DNA of 36,266 nt, taken from positions 2,828 to 39,093 of the forward strand of contig CAJUGR010000003.1 of the NCBI GenBank assembly GCA_910586285.1, in the 5' to 3' direction. The translations under genes were made by a program, and so were the position numbers. The notes under the pieces are model-generated. The model searched no databases. It saw nothing but the letters and a program-made list of their open reading frames with translations, and was not told where the DNA came from. The DNA is from an uncultured Erysipelotrichaceae bacterium (GTDB lineage Bacteria; Bacillota_I; Bacilli_A; Erysipelotrichales; Erysipelotrichaceae). This document shows positions 8,671 to 16,946 of this stretch, in pieces; within the stretch, counting starts at the first letter, position 1, and the number at the start of each line of letters is the position of its first letter.

Positions 8671-9022
8671 AATCCATCATAAAGGAGAATGGGTTATTCG
8701 CCTTAATTTGAGAATCCCAATCATTGATCTGCGGTTTTACCGAGGCTTCCTGCATATCAAGATAACCGCGCTCAGCCATTTCACATAAATCGTGATTCAA
8801 CTGATGAATCGAAGCGACAAGACGTTTTCCTCCAATCGCTTCATTACTGTTTGCGTTCAGGGTGATTTGAATCGCTTTATTCAACTGACAGTTGCAGACC
8901 GTAACCAAAAGCACACCGTAATGCTTACGATAACGCTGAAAACCGCTCTCGCTATTATTCTCTGCCATTTGAAAATTAAACTCTTTTAAAACATCCATGG
9001 ATACTGTTTCTTTTAGTTTCAT
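8669..9022 (-). CDS. Uncharacterised protein, 117 residues
   Basis: A clear GGAGG six bases before ATG 9022 and a shared terminator at its end mark this as a real gene. The product is soluble, without signal peptide or membrane segment. It contains YGVLLVTVCNCQLNKAIQ (about 35-52) and a C-terminal region rich in charged residues, ending NNPFSFMMD. I do not recognise the family. It is monocistronic and convergent with the leucine operon; nothing ties it to leucine metabolism apart from position. Confidence 0.7.
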   Translation of the reverse strand: MKLKETVSMDVLKEFNFQMAENNSESGFQRYRKHYGVLLVTVCNCQLNKAIQITLNANSNEAIGGKRLVASIHQLNHDLCEMAERGYLDMQEASVKPQINDWDSQIKANNPFSFMMD

Positions 9023-9177
9023 ACTTCCTCCGATTATTTATCAACATGGGTTTATTCTTAGAATGCCCTTATTATATCAAAAATTTTTGCTTTGTCTATC
9101 CCTTTTTTTATCTTTCCGATCAAAATTCAGCCAAGTTTCACTTCATCGTTTTTAACCGCTTTATCATAGAAAAAGAC

Positions 9178-9197
9178 GGACAATACGATTATTGTCC
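9178..9197 (-). terminator. Terminator of the PocR-domain gene
   Basis: GGACAAT (9178-9184) pairs with ATTGTCC (9191-9197); on the minus strand the stem is followed by GTCTTTTTC. It lies about 30 bases after the stop codon of the PocR-domain gene. Confidence 0.7.
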
Positions 9198-9227
9198 ATC
9201 CCTTATCGCTTCAATCGTAAAGCAAAA

Positions 9228-9734
9228 TCAACCTTTGACCTGTGTTGCTTTATACAATTCCAAATTGTATGCCACCAAATCTTTTAACAACTTGATGGAT
9301 GCGTTCATCTGTTCTTCATTCATCACAACCATTTTGTTCAGATTGTTCTTAATCATTTCTTTCGGCAGATCATATTCACTGCTCAAATAACCGGACCATA
9401 CTTCAGCGTCTTCCAGCTGCTGTTGGGCTAAAATTCCCTCTGAAATAATTACACAGTGAAAATCATCGCAGTTGACTGGTACAGCCCATTTAATCAACCC
9501 TGCATGGCATGAATAAATACATTCCTCATTGGCATTACGCGCTTCATTATAATATTCCTGAGTGCATTCCTCACACTTTTTCAACGCAGCCGAACTCGAT
9601 TTCAGACATTTACAGAAATAATTGCGCTCTGATGCACTCTTAATCTCCGTTGAATCCAAAATCAAATAACTGCGCAGACCGGTAATCTCGCGATATTCCT
9701 GCATTGCGGATTTTAATGATTCTAATATATTCAT
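9228..9734 (-). CDS. Stand-alone PocR ligand-binding domain protein
   Basis: The whole 168-residue product looks like a single PocR sensory domain. Seen: a YREITGLRSYLILD-type start, the cysteine pattern FCKCLKSSSAALKKCEEC (about residues 40-57), then CIYSCHAGLIKWAVPV (near 71-86), as in the Cys-rich PAS-like fold named after the Salmonella propanediol regulator PocR. Such domains usually precede a DNA-binding, kinase or GGDEF output; here none is present, and a C-terminal helical segment of about 50 residues ends the protein. I start at ATG 9734 (AAGGTG seven bases upstream) because the longer TTG start at 9758 overlaps the predicted -10 box. Ligand and partner are unknown. Confidence 0.75.
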   Translation of the reverse strand: MNILESLKSAMQEYREITGLRSYLILDSTEIKSASERNYFCKCLKSSSAALKKCEECTQEYYNEARNANEECIYSCHAGLIKWAVPVNCDDFHCVIISEGILAQQQLEDAEVWSGYLSSEYDLPKEMIKNNLNKMVVMNEEQMNASIKLLKDLVAYNLELYKATQVKG

Positions 9735-9756
9735 TTGTTTCACCTTCTCCGCATTC

Positions 9757-9785
9757 AATATACCATAAAATCATATGAATTTCCA
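9757..9785 (-). promoter_or_regulatory. Promoter of the PocR-domain gene
   Basis: On the minus strand TATATT (9757-9762) lies 17 bases after TGGAAA (9780-9785). Transcription would begin near 9750, just before the ATG at 9734. Confidence 0.45.
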
Positions 9786-10349
9786 GTAAAAGATAGCGTT
9801 TTCATAGATTTTAATGACTTTTATGAGATCCAAATTTTCATTCTATAAATTCTTGAAGATATCCTTGCGCTTACCCTATATTCTTCTTTAGCAATGAAAT
9901 TACTGTGATACAGATGTTCCAGCTTTCTTAAGCGTTGTTTTTCATACGATCCGGCAGTAAACTCTCCCCAAATCTCTTCACCTCGTTATCTTCTTGCACA
10001 TAATCATTATCGCCGTACTTGCGTTCCTTGATGACATGCGTGGGAACCGAAATGGTAATCATGAATAATGATATACTGAGGATAAAAATCACCTCAACGA
10101 ATTCACCCTCATATATCAATAGTGAATTTCATACAAAAGCGTTAAGCACATATAATCACAAAAACATTTCCTCATATCGGAGTAATTGGAAGAGGAAACT
10201 CATTTTAAATCCCCTTTCATTGAACCCAAAGAACAACATAAGATAAGACACAAATAGTGCCGGCAATTCATCCATACTCTTGCCTTATCCTTAAAAAGTT
10301 ATCATATCAATATGTTTTTTATATTTATTTGTCTTTAAAACAAATCATA
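9786..10349. other. Gene-poor region with one doubtful small ORF
   Basis: No well-supported gene. The only candidate is a 63-codon minus-strand frame at 9928-10119 with a TTG start, a hydrophobic segment (VIFILSISLFMITISV) and a charged tail. GAGGG lies directly at the start rather than upstream, and internal starts lack good ribosome binding sites, so it may be a remnant. The rest is AT-rich with no repeats or strong hairpins that I can see. Confidence 0.35.
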
Positions 10350-10736
10350 TCATTTTCGGATATCATTACTTGTCGGTGTGGAAATACCATATAGGATGCC
10401 CGCTGTTATAAAGAGTGCGGATAACGGTAAAGTAAAATCGAATAGCGCATAACGAATCATGCCGGACATCGGTAATTTCATGTCTAAGAGAAAGGTATCC
10501 AAGCACAGCCATGCATAGAGCAACAAGATTAAAACCGCTGTGCGCCGAATCCATACACCTGTTTTTCCCTGGATGAGACGATGAAAAAAGCGCTGTGTGA
10601 TTATGGCACTCAACATAAACAGCGCCATTGCAAACGCAATATACTTAAGCCATAATAAAGAAACCGGCAGTATGATCACCCATTCGCTCATCACATAAAA
10701 AGTAGTGAAGACAGCTATCATCCATATCTTCATCAT
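10350..10736 (-). CDS. Uncharacterised four-helix membrane protein, 128 residues
   Basis: Hydrophobicity predicts four membrane helices (about 5-25, 27-47, 63-82 and 95-116) with short polar loops, and a polar tail STPTSNDIRK. The start codon overlaps the stop codon of the upstream hydrolase (ATGA), with GGAG six bases before it, so the two are translationally coupled. I do not recognise a family. The tight overlap suggests the pair work together, possibly the membrane protein anchoring or supplying a substrate to the hydrolase; that is inference. Confidence 0.75.
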   Translation of the reverse strand: MMKIWMIAVFTTFYVMSEWVIILPVSLLWLKYIAFAMALFMLSAIITQRFFHRLIQGKTGVWIRRTAVLILLLYAWLCLDTFLLDMKLPMSGMIRYALFDFTLPLSALFITAGILYGISTPTSNDIRK

Positions 10737-11893
10737 TTTAACTCCGATGAACCCAAATGCTCCTGCGACAAGTGGTTATCGCTGTTTTCCGGTTCATTCC
10801 ACATATCCTTTGCGGTTCTACACGCGCTGTCCAATAAAGACAGAATCGTCTCTGCCATCATTTTGCGTTCTTCATCATCCAAACAGCTTACGGCCTTGAG
10901 AATGATCGCTATATTATGCATGCGATTGGCATTCATTTCTTTTAATGATACCACCTTGGTTGCCTGCAGGACTTCAAATACGGCATCGACAAAAGCAGCG
11001 CGCTGCTTGATGGGCAGATGTTCGATCCATTTGCGTATTGTATCATCCATAAAATAACTTCCTGCGCTGCGAGTTTCCAACAGGGAAAAACGCGGACCAT
11101 CCATACACCACGAATACGGGTCATGTTGCCACAAAGAGACTTGAGAACTGTGAACTACATGATAGGATTCTTCATGTTCCAGCAATATTCCCACGATGCT
11201 GGACTGCGGAACATAGGTTTTTATCCGATTTACGATTGCCTGATAAGCCGGCATTGCGGTTGCTTCTTTCATAAACCCCGGTCCATCGTGATTATATACG
11301 GTTAAGATACGCTTTTGCACTTCCCCATCCAGATGAGCTGCCGCATAAACTGCCAAATTGCCGCCCTTAGAATGTCCGGCCAAATAGAGATCGTAAGGAC
11401 AGCGCGTCACGATCGACTGCACATAATCTAACGCGCGTTTTTGCGCCGGAATGACCTCCATGAACGTCATGTTAAAGTCCTCTTTCCAACCGATCAGCGT
11501 ATTATCCGTTCCCCGAAAAACACAACAGGTCCATTCATCGCGGTAAGTAAAACGTAAAGCTGCAAATTGCTCCTGCGTTGTTTCATCAAAAACACTCATA
11601 TAGTCTGACAAACGCAATTCACCATAGCGGCGCGTATGTGCCAACTGTTTCAATAAAAGCCAGTCTTTATCCGTTCGTGCGCACCGTTTTTCAATCGGCA
11701 AAGCAAAGAATGCGGCCGCAACGTCAGTTAACGTCCATTCCGCTTGCTTTTCAAACAACGGATCTAATCGAAGATAAGCAAGACAACAGAGGATCAAGGA
11801 ATCAGCATCACGAAAGGCATCCTGATCAAACGACAGATCACAACGCCATATGACATAATCAAAGAGACTTTGCGTTTTTTCATTATAAGTCAT
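10733..11893 (-). CDS. Mbeg1-like / DUF2974 alpha/beta-hydrolase (lipase-like)
   Basis: The central region has the nucleophile elbow GHSKGGNLAVYAAAHL near residues 169-184, a lipase-type G-x-S-x-G in which Ser is the likely nucleophile, followed by VYNHDGPGF, typical of the DUF2974 family common in Firmicutes. The N-terminal SLFDYVIWRCDLSFD also fits that family. 386 residues; no signal peptide, so it should be cytoplasmic or membrane-associated through its coupled neighbour. The C-terminal third is helical and charged. AAGGA precedes ATG 11893. Natural substrate is unknown. Confidence 0.8.
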   Translation of the reverse strand: MTYNEKTQSLFDYVIWRCDLSFDQDAFRDADSLILCCLAYLRLDPLFEKQAEWTLTDVAAAFFALPIEKRCARTDKDWLLLKQLAHTRRYGELRLSDYMSVFDETTQEQFAALRFTYRDEWTCCVFRGTDNTLIGWKEDFNMTFMEVIPAQKRALDYVQSIVTRCPYDLYLAGHSKGGNLAVYAAAHLDGEVQKRILTVYNHDGPGFMKEATAMPAYQAIVNRIKTYVPQSSIVGILLEHEESYHVVHSSQVSLWQHDPYSWCMDGPRFSLLETRSAGSYFMDDTIRKWIEHLPIKQRAAFVDAVFEVLQATKVVSLKEMNANRMHNIAIILKAVSCLDDEERKMMAETILSLLDSACRTAKDMWNEPENSDNHLSQEHLGSSELK

Positions 11894-12016
11894 GCGTATT
11901 ATCCTTTCCTGTTTGGTTTCCCCATTTGAATCCGTTTAGCATTATAGCGAATAACGAAATTCTTGTCAACGAATACATCCTCTGCTCTGCTCAACAAAAC
12001 AGCGCGGATTCCGACA

Positions 12017-12041
12017 AAAAAACGGCTCGCTATGAACCGTT
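12017..12041 (-). terminator. Terminator of the ilv operon
   Basis: AACGGCTC (12021-12028) pairs with GAACCGTT (12034-12041, one G-U on the transcript); on the minus strand the stem is followed by seven Ts. It lies eight bases after the ilvD stop codon. Confidence 0.85.
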
Positions 12042-12048
12042 TCTCTTT

Positions 12049-13713
12049 TTATTCCAACACAGCACCTTTACTGCCGGAGGTCACCATACGCTGATAGCGA
12101 TACAGCCACCCTTCCGTAACATTCGGCTCCGGTTTTACCCAAGCTGCTTGACGTTGTGCGAGTGTTTCTTCATCCACCAACAGCTGAATGCTTCCGTTAG
12201 GAATATCAATCGCAATCAGATCGCCTTCTTCCACCAAAGCAATCAAGCCGCCGGCTGCTGCTTCGGGAGATACATGTCCGATGGCCGCTCCGCGCGTTGC
12301 GCCGGAAAAGCGTCCGTCGGTAATAAGCGCCACATCTTGATCCAACTTCATACCGGCTAGTGCCGATGTCGGGTTCAGCATCTCGCGCATTCCCGGACCG
12401 CCCTTAGGCCCTTCATAACGAATGACGACAACATCACCCTTGATAATTTTACCGCTGTAAATAGCCTCATTGGCCTCTTCCTCGCTGTTAAACACACGAG
12501 CGGATCCCGTATGCGTCAACATTTTTTCCGCTACGGCCGAGCGTTTCACCACACAGCCTTCCTGTGCAAGATTACCGAACAATACAGCAATACCGCCGGT
12601 TTTTGAATTCGGGGTTTCTACATCCTTGATGATATTGTGATCCAAATTTTGTGCCTTGGCGATATTTTCAGCGACACTGTGACCGCTGACTGTCATCAAC
12701 GAAGTATCGATCAAATCCTTTTTCGCCAATTCTTTCATCACGGCTCCTACACCACCGGCATGATGAAGATCTACGATGTGATCCGGTCCTGCCGGTGCCA
12801 AGCGGCACAAATTCGGAGTGCGGGCACTGATTTCATTGATTTTATTTAAATCCAACTCCACCCTTGCCTCATGAGCAATCGCCAACAAATGCAGAACCGA
12901 ATTGGAGGAACAGCCCAGTGCCATATCACAGGCCAACGCATTATGAATGGATGCTTCACTCACAATATCACGTGGTTTTACCTGGTTTTCTACCAATTCC
13001 ATAATTTTCATACCGGCATGTTTAGCCAACTGAATTCGTTCATTGGATACCGCCGGAATCGTACCGTTGCCCGGCAATGCCATACCGATCGCCTCACACA
13101 GACAATTCATACTGTTAGCCGTAAACATACCGGAACAGCTTCCGCAGCCCGGGCAGGCATTTTGCTCAATATACGTTAATTCATCCTCATCTATCAAACC
13201 GGCTTTCTTGGAGCCGACAGCTTCAAACATCGTTGATAGACTCATGGCTTTCCCATGATAATTTCCCGGCAACATCGCACCGCCGCTCATGATGATTGCC
13301 GGTAAGTTTACCCGCAGTGCGCCCATAAACATACCGGGAACGATCTTATCGCAGTTGGGTACCAAAACCATACCGTCAAACGCATGCGCCATAATCATTG
13401 TTTCCACGCTGTCAGCGATCAATTCACGGGATGCCAACGAGTACTTCATACCGATATGTCCCATGGCAATGCCATCGCATACGCCGATCGCCGGAACCAT
13501 AATCGGTGTTCCGCCCGCCATGCGAATTCCCGCTTTTACCGCTTCACAGATTTTATCCAAGTGTGCATGACCCGGTACGATTTCCGAGTGGGCGCTGACA
13601 ACGGCAATGAGCGGCCGTTCCAATTCTTCCTTGGTCAAGCCGAGCGCGTAAAACAGCGAACGCTGTGGTGCGCACTGATCACCTTTCAATACTTTATCAC
13701 TAGGTCTTCCCAT
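12049..13713 (-). CDS. ilvD: Dihydroxy-acid dehydratase
   Basis: Dehydrates the dihydroxy acids to 2-oxoisovalerate and 2-oxo-3-methylvalerate, the common step of valine, leucine and isoleucine synthesis; iron-sulfur enzyme. Seen: PNCDKIVPGM (cluster Cys near 118), CPGCGSCSGMFTANSMNCL (near 188-206) with a second cluster Cys, SGHSVAENIA, and the C-terminal GPKGGPGMREML and DGRFSGATRG. 554 residues is normal. AAGGTG precedes ATG 13713. Last gene of ilvABNCD, nine bases after ilvC. Its product feeds the leucine operon transcribed nearby on the other strand. Confidence 0.95.
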   Translation of the reverse strand: MGRPSDKVLKGDQCAPQRSLFYALGLTKEELERPLIAVVSAHSEIVPGHAHLDKICEAVKAGIRMAGGTPIMVPAIGVCDGIAMGHIGMKYSLASRELIADSVETMIMAHAFDGMVLVPNCDKIVPGMFMGALRVNLPAIIMSGGAMLPGNYHGKAMSLSTMFEAVGSKKAGLIDEDELTYIEQNACPGCGSCSGMFTANSMNCLCEAIGMALPGNGTIPAVSNERIQLAKHAGMKIMELVENQVKPRDIVSEASIHNALACDMALGCSSNSVLHLLAIAHEARVELDLNKINEISARTPNLCRLAPAGPDHIVDLHHAGGVGAVMKELAKKDLIDTSLMTVSGHSVAENIAKAQNLDHNIIKDVETPNSKTGGIAVLFGNLAQEGCVVKRSAVAEKMLTHTGSARVFNSEEEANEAIYSGKIIKGDVVVIRYEGPKGGPGMREMLNPTSALAGMKLDQDVALITDGRFSGATRGAAIGHVSPEAAAGGLIALVEEGDLIAIDIPNGSIQLLVDEETLAQRQAAWVKPEPNVTEGWLYRYQRMVTSGSKGAVLE

Positions 13714-13722
13714 AATATCACC

Positions 13723-14718
13723 TTATTTTTTCAGCCAACTCATCATTTTGCGCAGTTCTTTACCAACGCTCTCACTCTGATGTTCAGCGTGGACACGGCG
13801 CATTGCCAAGAAGTGAGCGCGACCTGCCGATTTGTTTTCGGTGATCCAGTTTCCGGCAAAAGTACCGTCCTGAATCTCGTTCAACACTTTCTTCATTTCC
13901 TTACGTGTATCTTCCGTAATCAAACGTTTTCCGGTCACATAATCACCGTATTCTGCCGTATCGGAGATGGAATAACGCATCATTGCGAAACCACCGCTAT
14001 TAATCAAATCAACGATCAGCTTCATTTCATGGATACATTCAAAATAAGCCATTTCCGGTTCATATCCGGCTTCCACCAACGTATCGAAACCTGCCTGCAT
14101 CAATGCGCAGACACCACCGCACAACACAGCTTGTTCACCGAACAAATCTGTCTCCGTTTCGGCACGGAATGTCGTTTCGATAATTCCGGCACGGCCGGCA
14201 CCGATACCGCAAGCATATGCCAAAGCATAATCCTTTGCCTTACCGCTGGCATCCTGGTGTACGGCGATCAGACTCGGAACGCCCTTGCCTTCCAAATACT
14301 GCGAACGAACCGTATGACCCGGACCCTTCGGAGCAACCATGATGACATCGACATCTTTCGGCGCTACGATCTGATTGAAATGAATCGCAAAACCGTGTGC
14401 AAACATTAACACATTACCGGCTTCCAAATTCGGTTTAATGTCCTTCTCATAAATATCCGGCTGATTCTGATCCGGCGTCAAGATCATGATCAAATCACCT
14501 TTTTTTGCTGCCTCAGCCGTTGTGCATACTTCCAAGCCTGCTTCTTTTGCCTTCGCTACGCTGGCGGAAGTTTCCCGCAATCCGACAACCACATGAACAC
14601 CGCTGTCTTTTAAGTTCTGCGCATGCGCATGCCCCTGACTGCCATAACCGATAATCGCTACGGTCTTTCCTTTCAACTCATCCAAATTACAATCTGCATC
14701 ATAATACATTTTTACCAT
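13723..14718 (-). CDS. ilvC: Ketol-acid reductoisomerase (class I)
   Basis: Mg- and NAD(P)H-dependent isomeroreductase for acetolactate and acetohydroxybutyrate. Rossmann motif GYGSQGHAHAQNL at 24-36; cofactor-specificity loop GLRETSASVAKA follows. The knotted C-terminal domain has the metal-ligand region DLFGEQAVLCGG and the EIMHEMKLIVDL-like ECIHEMKLIVDLI. 331 residues marks the short class I form. AGGAGG lies eight bases before ATG 14718. Confidence 0.95.
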   Translation of the reverse strand: MVKMYYDADCNLDELKGKTVAIIGYGSQGHAHAQNLKDSGVHVVVGLRETSASVAKAKEAGLEVCTTAEAAKKGDLIMILTPDQNQPDIYEKDIKPNLEAGNVLMFAHGFAIHFNQIVAPKDVDVIMVAPKGPGHTVRSQYLEGKGVPSLIAVHQDASGKAKDYALAYACGIGAGRAGIIETTFRAETETDLFGEQAVLCGGVCALMQAGFDTLVEAGYEPEMAYFECIHEMKLIVDLINSGGFAMMRYSISDTAEYGDYVTGKRLITEDTRKEMKKVLNEIQDGTFAGNWITENKSAGRAHFLAMRRVHAEHQSESVGKELRKMMSWLKK

Positions 14719-14743
14719 GTCATTTTCCTCCTATTCTGGTAAT

Positions 14744-15250
14744 TTATCGCTCATCATATACGGTAGCGGTGCTTAATGCCAAAGCACAACCACCGGTTCG
14801 TACAATTTCAACGATTTCAAACATCTCTAACTTATCAATAAACGCATCCACAGCCTGCGTGGAAGAACACATTTCCACCATGTAAAGCTGTTGTTCGATA
14901 CAATAGGCCTTGGCCTGATTCGCAGCAACAAAACACATGAATTCCTCTTCATTCATATACGTTACCCGCACCTTCACCAGTACGACTTCCCGCATATATA
15001 GCTGCTGTTCCTCTACTTCCTGAATCGCTTTTACATCCTCCAGCTTGGCACATTGACGCTTAATCTGGCAAATGATTGCTTCATCTCCCGAAGTCACAAC
15101 GGTAATTCGCGAAAACTTCGGATTTTCGGTTTCACCGACCGATAGCGAAATGATGTTATAGCCACGGCGGGAAAATAAATTGGTAACCCGAGTCAATACA
15201 CCGAAATGGTTGGAAACAAGCAAGGATAATACGACTTTTTTCTGATTCAT
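14744..15250 (-). CDS. ilvN: Acetolactate synthase small (regulatory) subunit
   Basis: Regulatory partner of IlvB. The N-terminal ACT domain (LLVSNHFGVLTRVTNLFSRR, residues about 10-29, then GYNIISLSVG) binds valine for feedback inhibition in characterised homologues; the C-terminal ALS_ss_C domain follows from about residue 85. 168 residues is normal for the ilvN/ilvH family. AGGAGGGTG precedes ATG 15250, 13 bases after the ilvB stop. Confidence 0.93.
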   Translation of the reverse strand: MNQKKVVLSLLVSNHFGVLTRVTNLFSRRGYNIISLSVGETENPKFSRITVVTSGDEAIICQIKRQCAKLEDVKAIQEVEEQQLYMREVVLVKVRVTYMNEEEFMCFVAANQAKAYCIEQQLYMVEMCSSTQAVDAFIDKLEMFEIVEIVRTGGCALALSTATVYDER

Positions 15251-15262
15251 CTTTACACCCTC

Positions 15263-16930
15263 CTAATTCCCGTAAATAATATCATCGGCGCTTTTTCCCG
15301 GCGGTATGATCGGATAAACACAATCATCCGGATCAATTACACAATCAATAATACACGGCTTACCGCATGTCAGCGCCTGTTTCATCACTGATTCGATTTC
15401 ATTGCGATAGGCAATGCGATAGCCGACTGCGCCAAAGGCTTCGGCCAATTTCACAAAATCCGTTTGCCGATCAATCGAGGTTTCGCTGTAACGCTTTTTA
15501 TAGAATAAAGTCTGCCATTGGCGTACCATTCCCAATACCGAATTGTTAAAGATCAATACAATAATCGGTAACTGTTGGGAAACGGCACACGCCATTTCAT
15601 TCAAATTCATATGGAAGCTGCCATCACCACTGATAAGTACCACCGGGCGATCCGGATGTGCGGTTTTCGCCCCGATGGCGGCACCCATGCCATAGCCCAT
15701 CGTACCCAAGCCACAAGAACTGATAAAGCTGCGCGGTTTACTGAATTGATAGTACTGCGCAGTAATCATCTGGTGTTGTCCGACATCAGTCACAATGATC
15801 GCATCATCGCCGAGCATCTTATGTAAGGTGAAAATGAAATCACGCGGATCCACCCGATCTCCTTCAGCCGGTCGAGGCAGCCCGATTTTGGTACGGAAGT
15901 CCGCCAATGTGGCACACCATTCCTCATGAGAACCGGCGGAAACTTCTCGAATTAATTGCTGCAGCACGGTTTTCGCATCGCCCACCAATGCAATATCACA
16001 AGCGACATTTTTCGAAATTTCCGAAGCGTCAATATCAATATGGATAATCGTTGCCGCTTTGGCAAACTTGGAACGATTTCCGGCTACGCGATCGGAAAAA
16101 CGCGCTCCCACAGTGATGACCAAATCGGTATTCAATGACGCATAATTGGCAACCGGTGTCCCGTGCATCCCAATCATACCCAAATAACGTTCATAATCAT
16201 ACGGCACTGCGGATAAGCCCATCGCCGAGCAGCAGATCGGCGTTTGCGTCTGTTTTGAATACGTTAACAATTCTCTGCAAGCATCGGCAGAGATCACCCC
16301 GCCTCCGGCGTAGATAAGCGGGCGTTTCGCCCGTTTGATTGCCGCAATGGCCCGTTTCAGCTGCCCCTCTTGTACTTGCGGATGAGGCCGTTTCTCAAAT
16401 TTCGGCATTTTCTCATATTCACAAATGGCTGCTGTGACATCCTTGGGAATATCAATCAACACCGGTCCCGGGCGATCGGAATTGGCAATTTCAAAAGCCA
16501 ATCGCACGGTACTCGCCAATTCTTTGACATCATGAACGATAAAATTATGCTTGGTGATTGGAATCGTGATCCCGGCAATATCGACTTCCTGAAAGGAATC
16601 GCGACCAATCAAATCATTGGACACATTTCCGGTGATAGCTACCAAGGGAACGCTGTCCATATACGCTGTCGCAATCCCGGTTACCAGATTGGTCGCGCCC
16701 GGACCGCTGGTTGCCAAACAAACGCCGGTTTTTCCGGTACTGCGTGCATAGCCGTCTGCCGCATGCGCTGCACCTTGCTCATGTGAGGTCAGCACATGAT
16801 GCAATTCATCTCGTTTATCATATAAAGCATTATAAATATTCAGCACACTGCCGCCGGGATAGCCGAAAATCGTATCAACACCCTGATCAATCAATGCCTG
16901 AACAAGTATTTGTGATCCGTTTAACATCAT
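15263..16930 (-). CDS. ilvB: Acetolactate synthase large (catalytic) subunit
   Basis: ThDP- and FAD-dependent enzyme joining two pyruvates, or pyruvate and 2-oxobutyrate. Seen: IFGYPGGSVLNIY near residue 20, the catalytic Glu in TSHEQGAAHAADGYAR near 47, and the ThDP motif starting GDGSFHMNLNEMA and ending FNN near 455-485. 555 residues is typical. I start at ATG 16930 (AGGTG seven bases upstream); a GTG at 16939 would overlap that site. Second gene of the operon, 16 bases after ilvA. Biosynthetic rather than catabolic because IlvN is adjacent. Confidence 0.95.
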   Translation of the reverse strand: MMLNGSQILVQALIDQGVDTIFGYPGGSVLNIYNALYDKRDELHHVLTSHEQGAAHAADGYARSTGKTGVCLATSGPGATNLVTGIATAYMDSVPLVAITGNVSNDLIGRDSFQEVDIAGITIPITKHNFIVHDVKELASTVRLAFEIANSDRPGPVLIDIPKDVTAAICEYEKMPKFEKRPHPQVQEGQLKRAIAAIKRAKRPLIYAGGGVISADACRELLTYSKQTQTPICCSAMGLSAVPYDYERYLGMIGMHGTPVANYASLNTDLVITVGARFSDRVAGNRSKFAKAATIIHIDIDASEISKNVACDIALVGDAKTVLQQLIREVSAGSHEEWCATLADFRTKIGLPRPAEGDRVDPRDFIFTLHKMLGDDAIIVTDVGQHQMITAQYYQFSKPRSFISSCGLGTMGYGMGAAIGAKTAHPDRPVVLISGDGSFHMNLNEMACAVSQQLPIIVLIFNNSVLGMVRQWQTLFYKKRYSETSIDRQTDFVKLAEAFGAVGYRIAYRNEIESVMKQALTCGKPCIIDCVIDPDDCVYPIIPPGKSADDIIYGN

Positions 16931-16946
16931 ATTTATCACCTCTTCA

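Noticed and set aside
9928..10119. 63-codon minus-strand frame with one hydrophobic segment
   Set aside because: Start codon TTG coincides with the only purine-rich site; no conservation evidence. Mentioned only in the gap description.
13384..14409. 341-codon plus-strand frame opposite ilvD and ilvC
   Set aside because: Long only because it lies antisense to two strongly conserved genes; its protein is rich in His, Cys and Phe and matches nothing.
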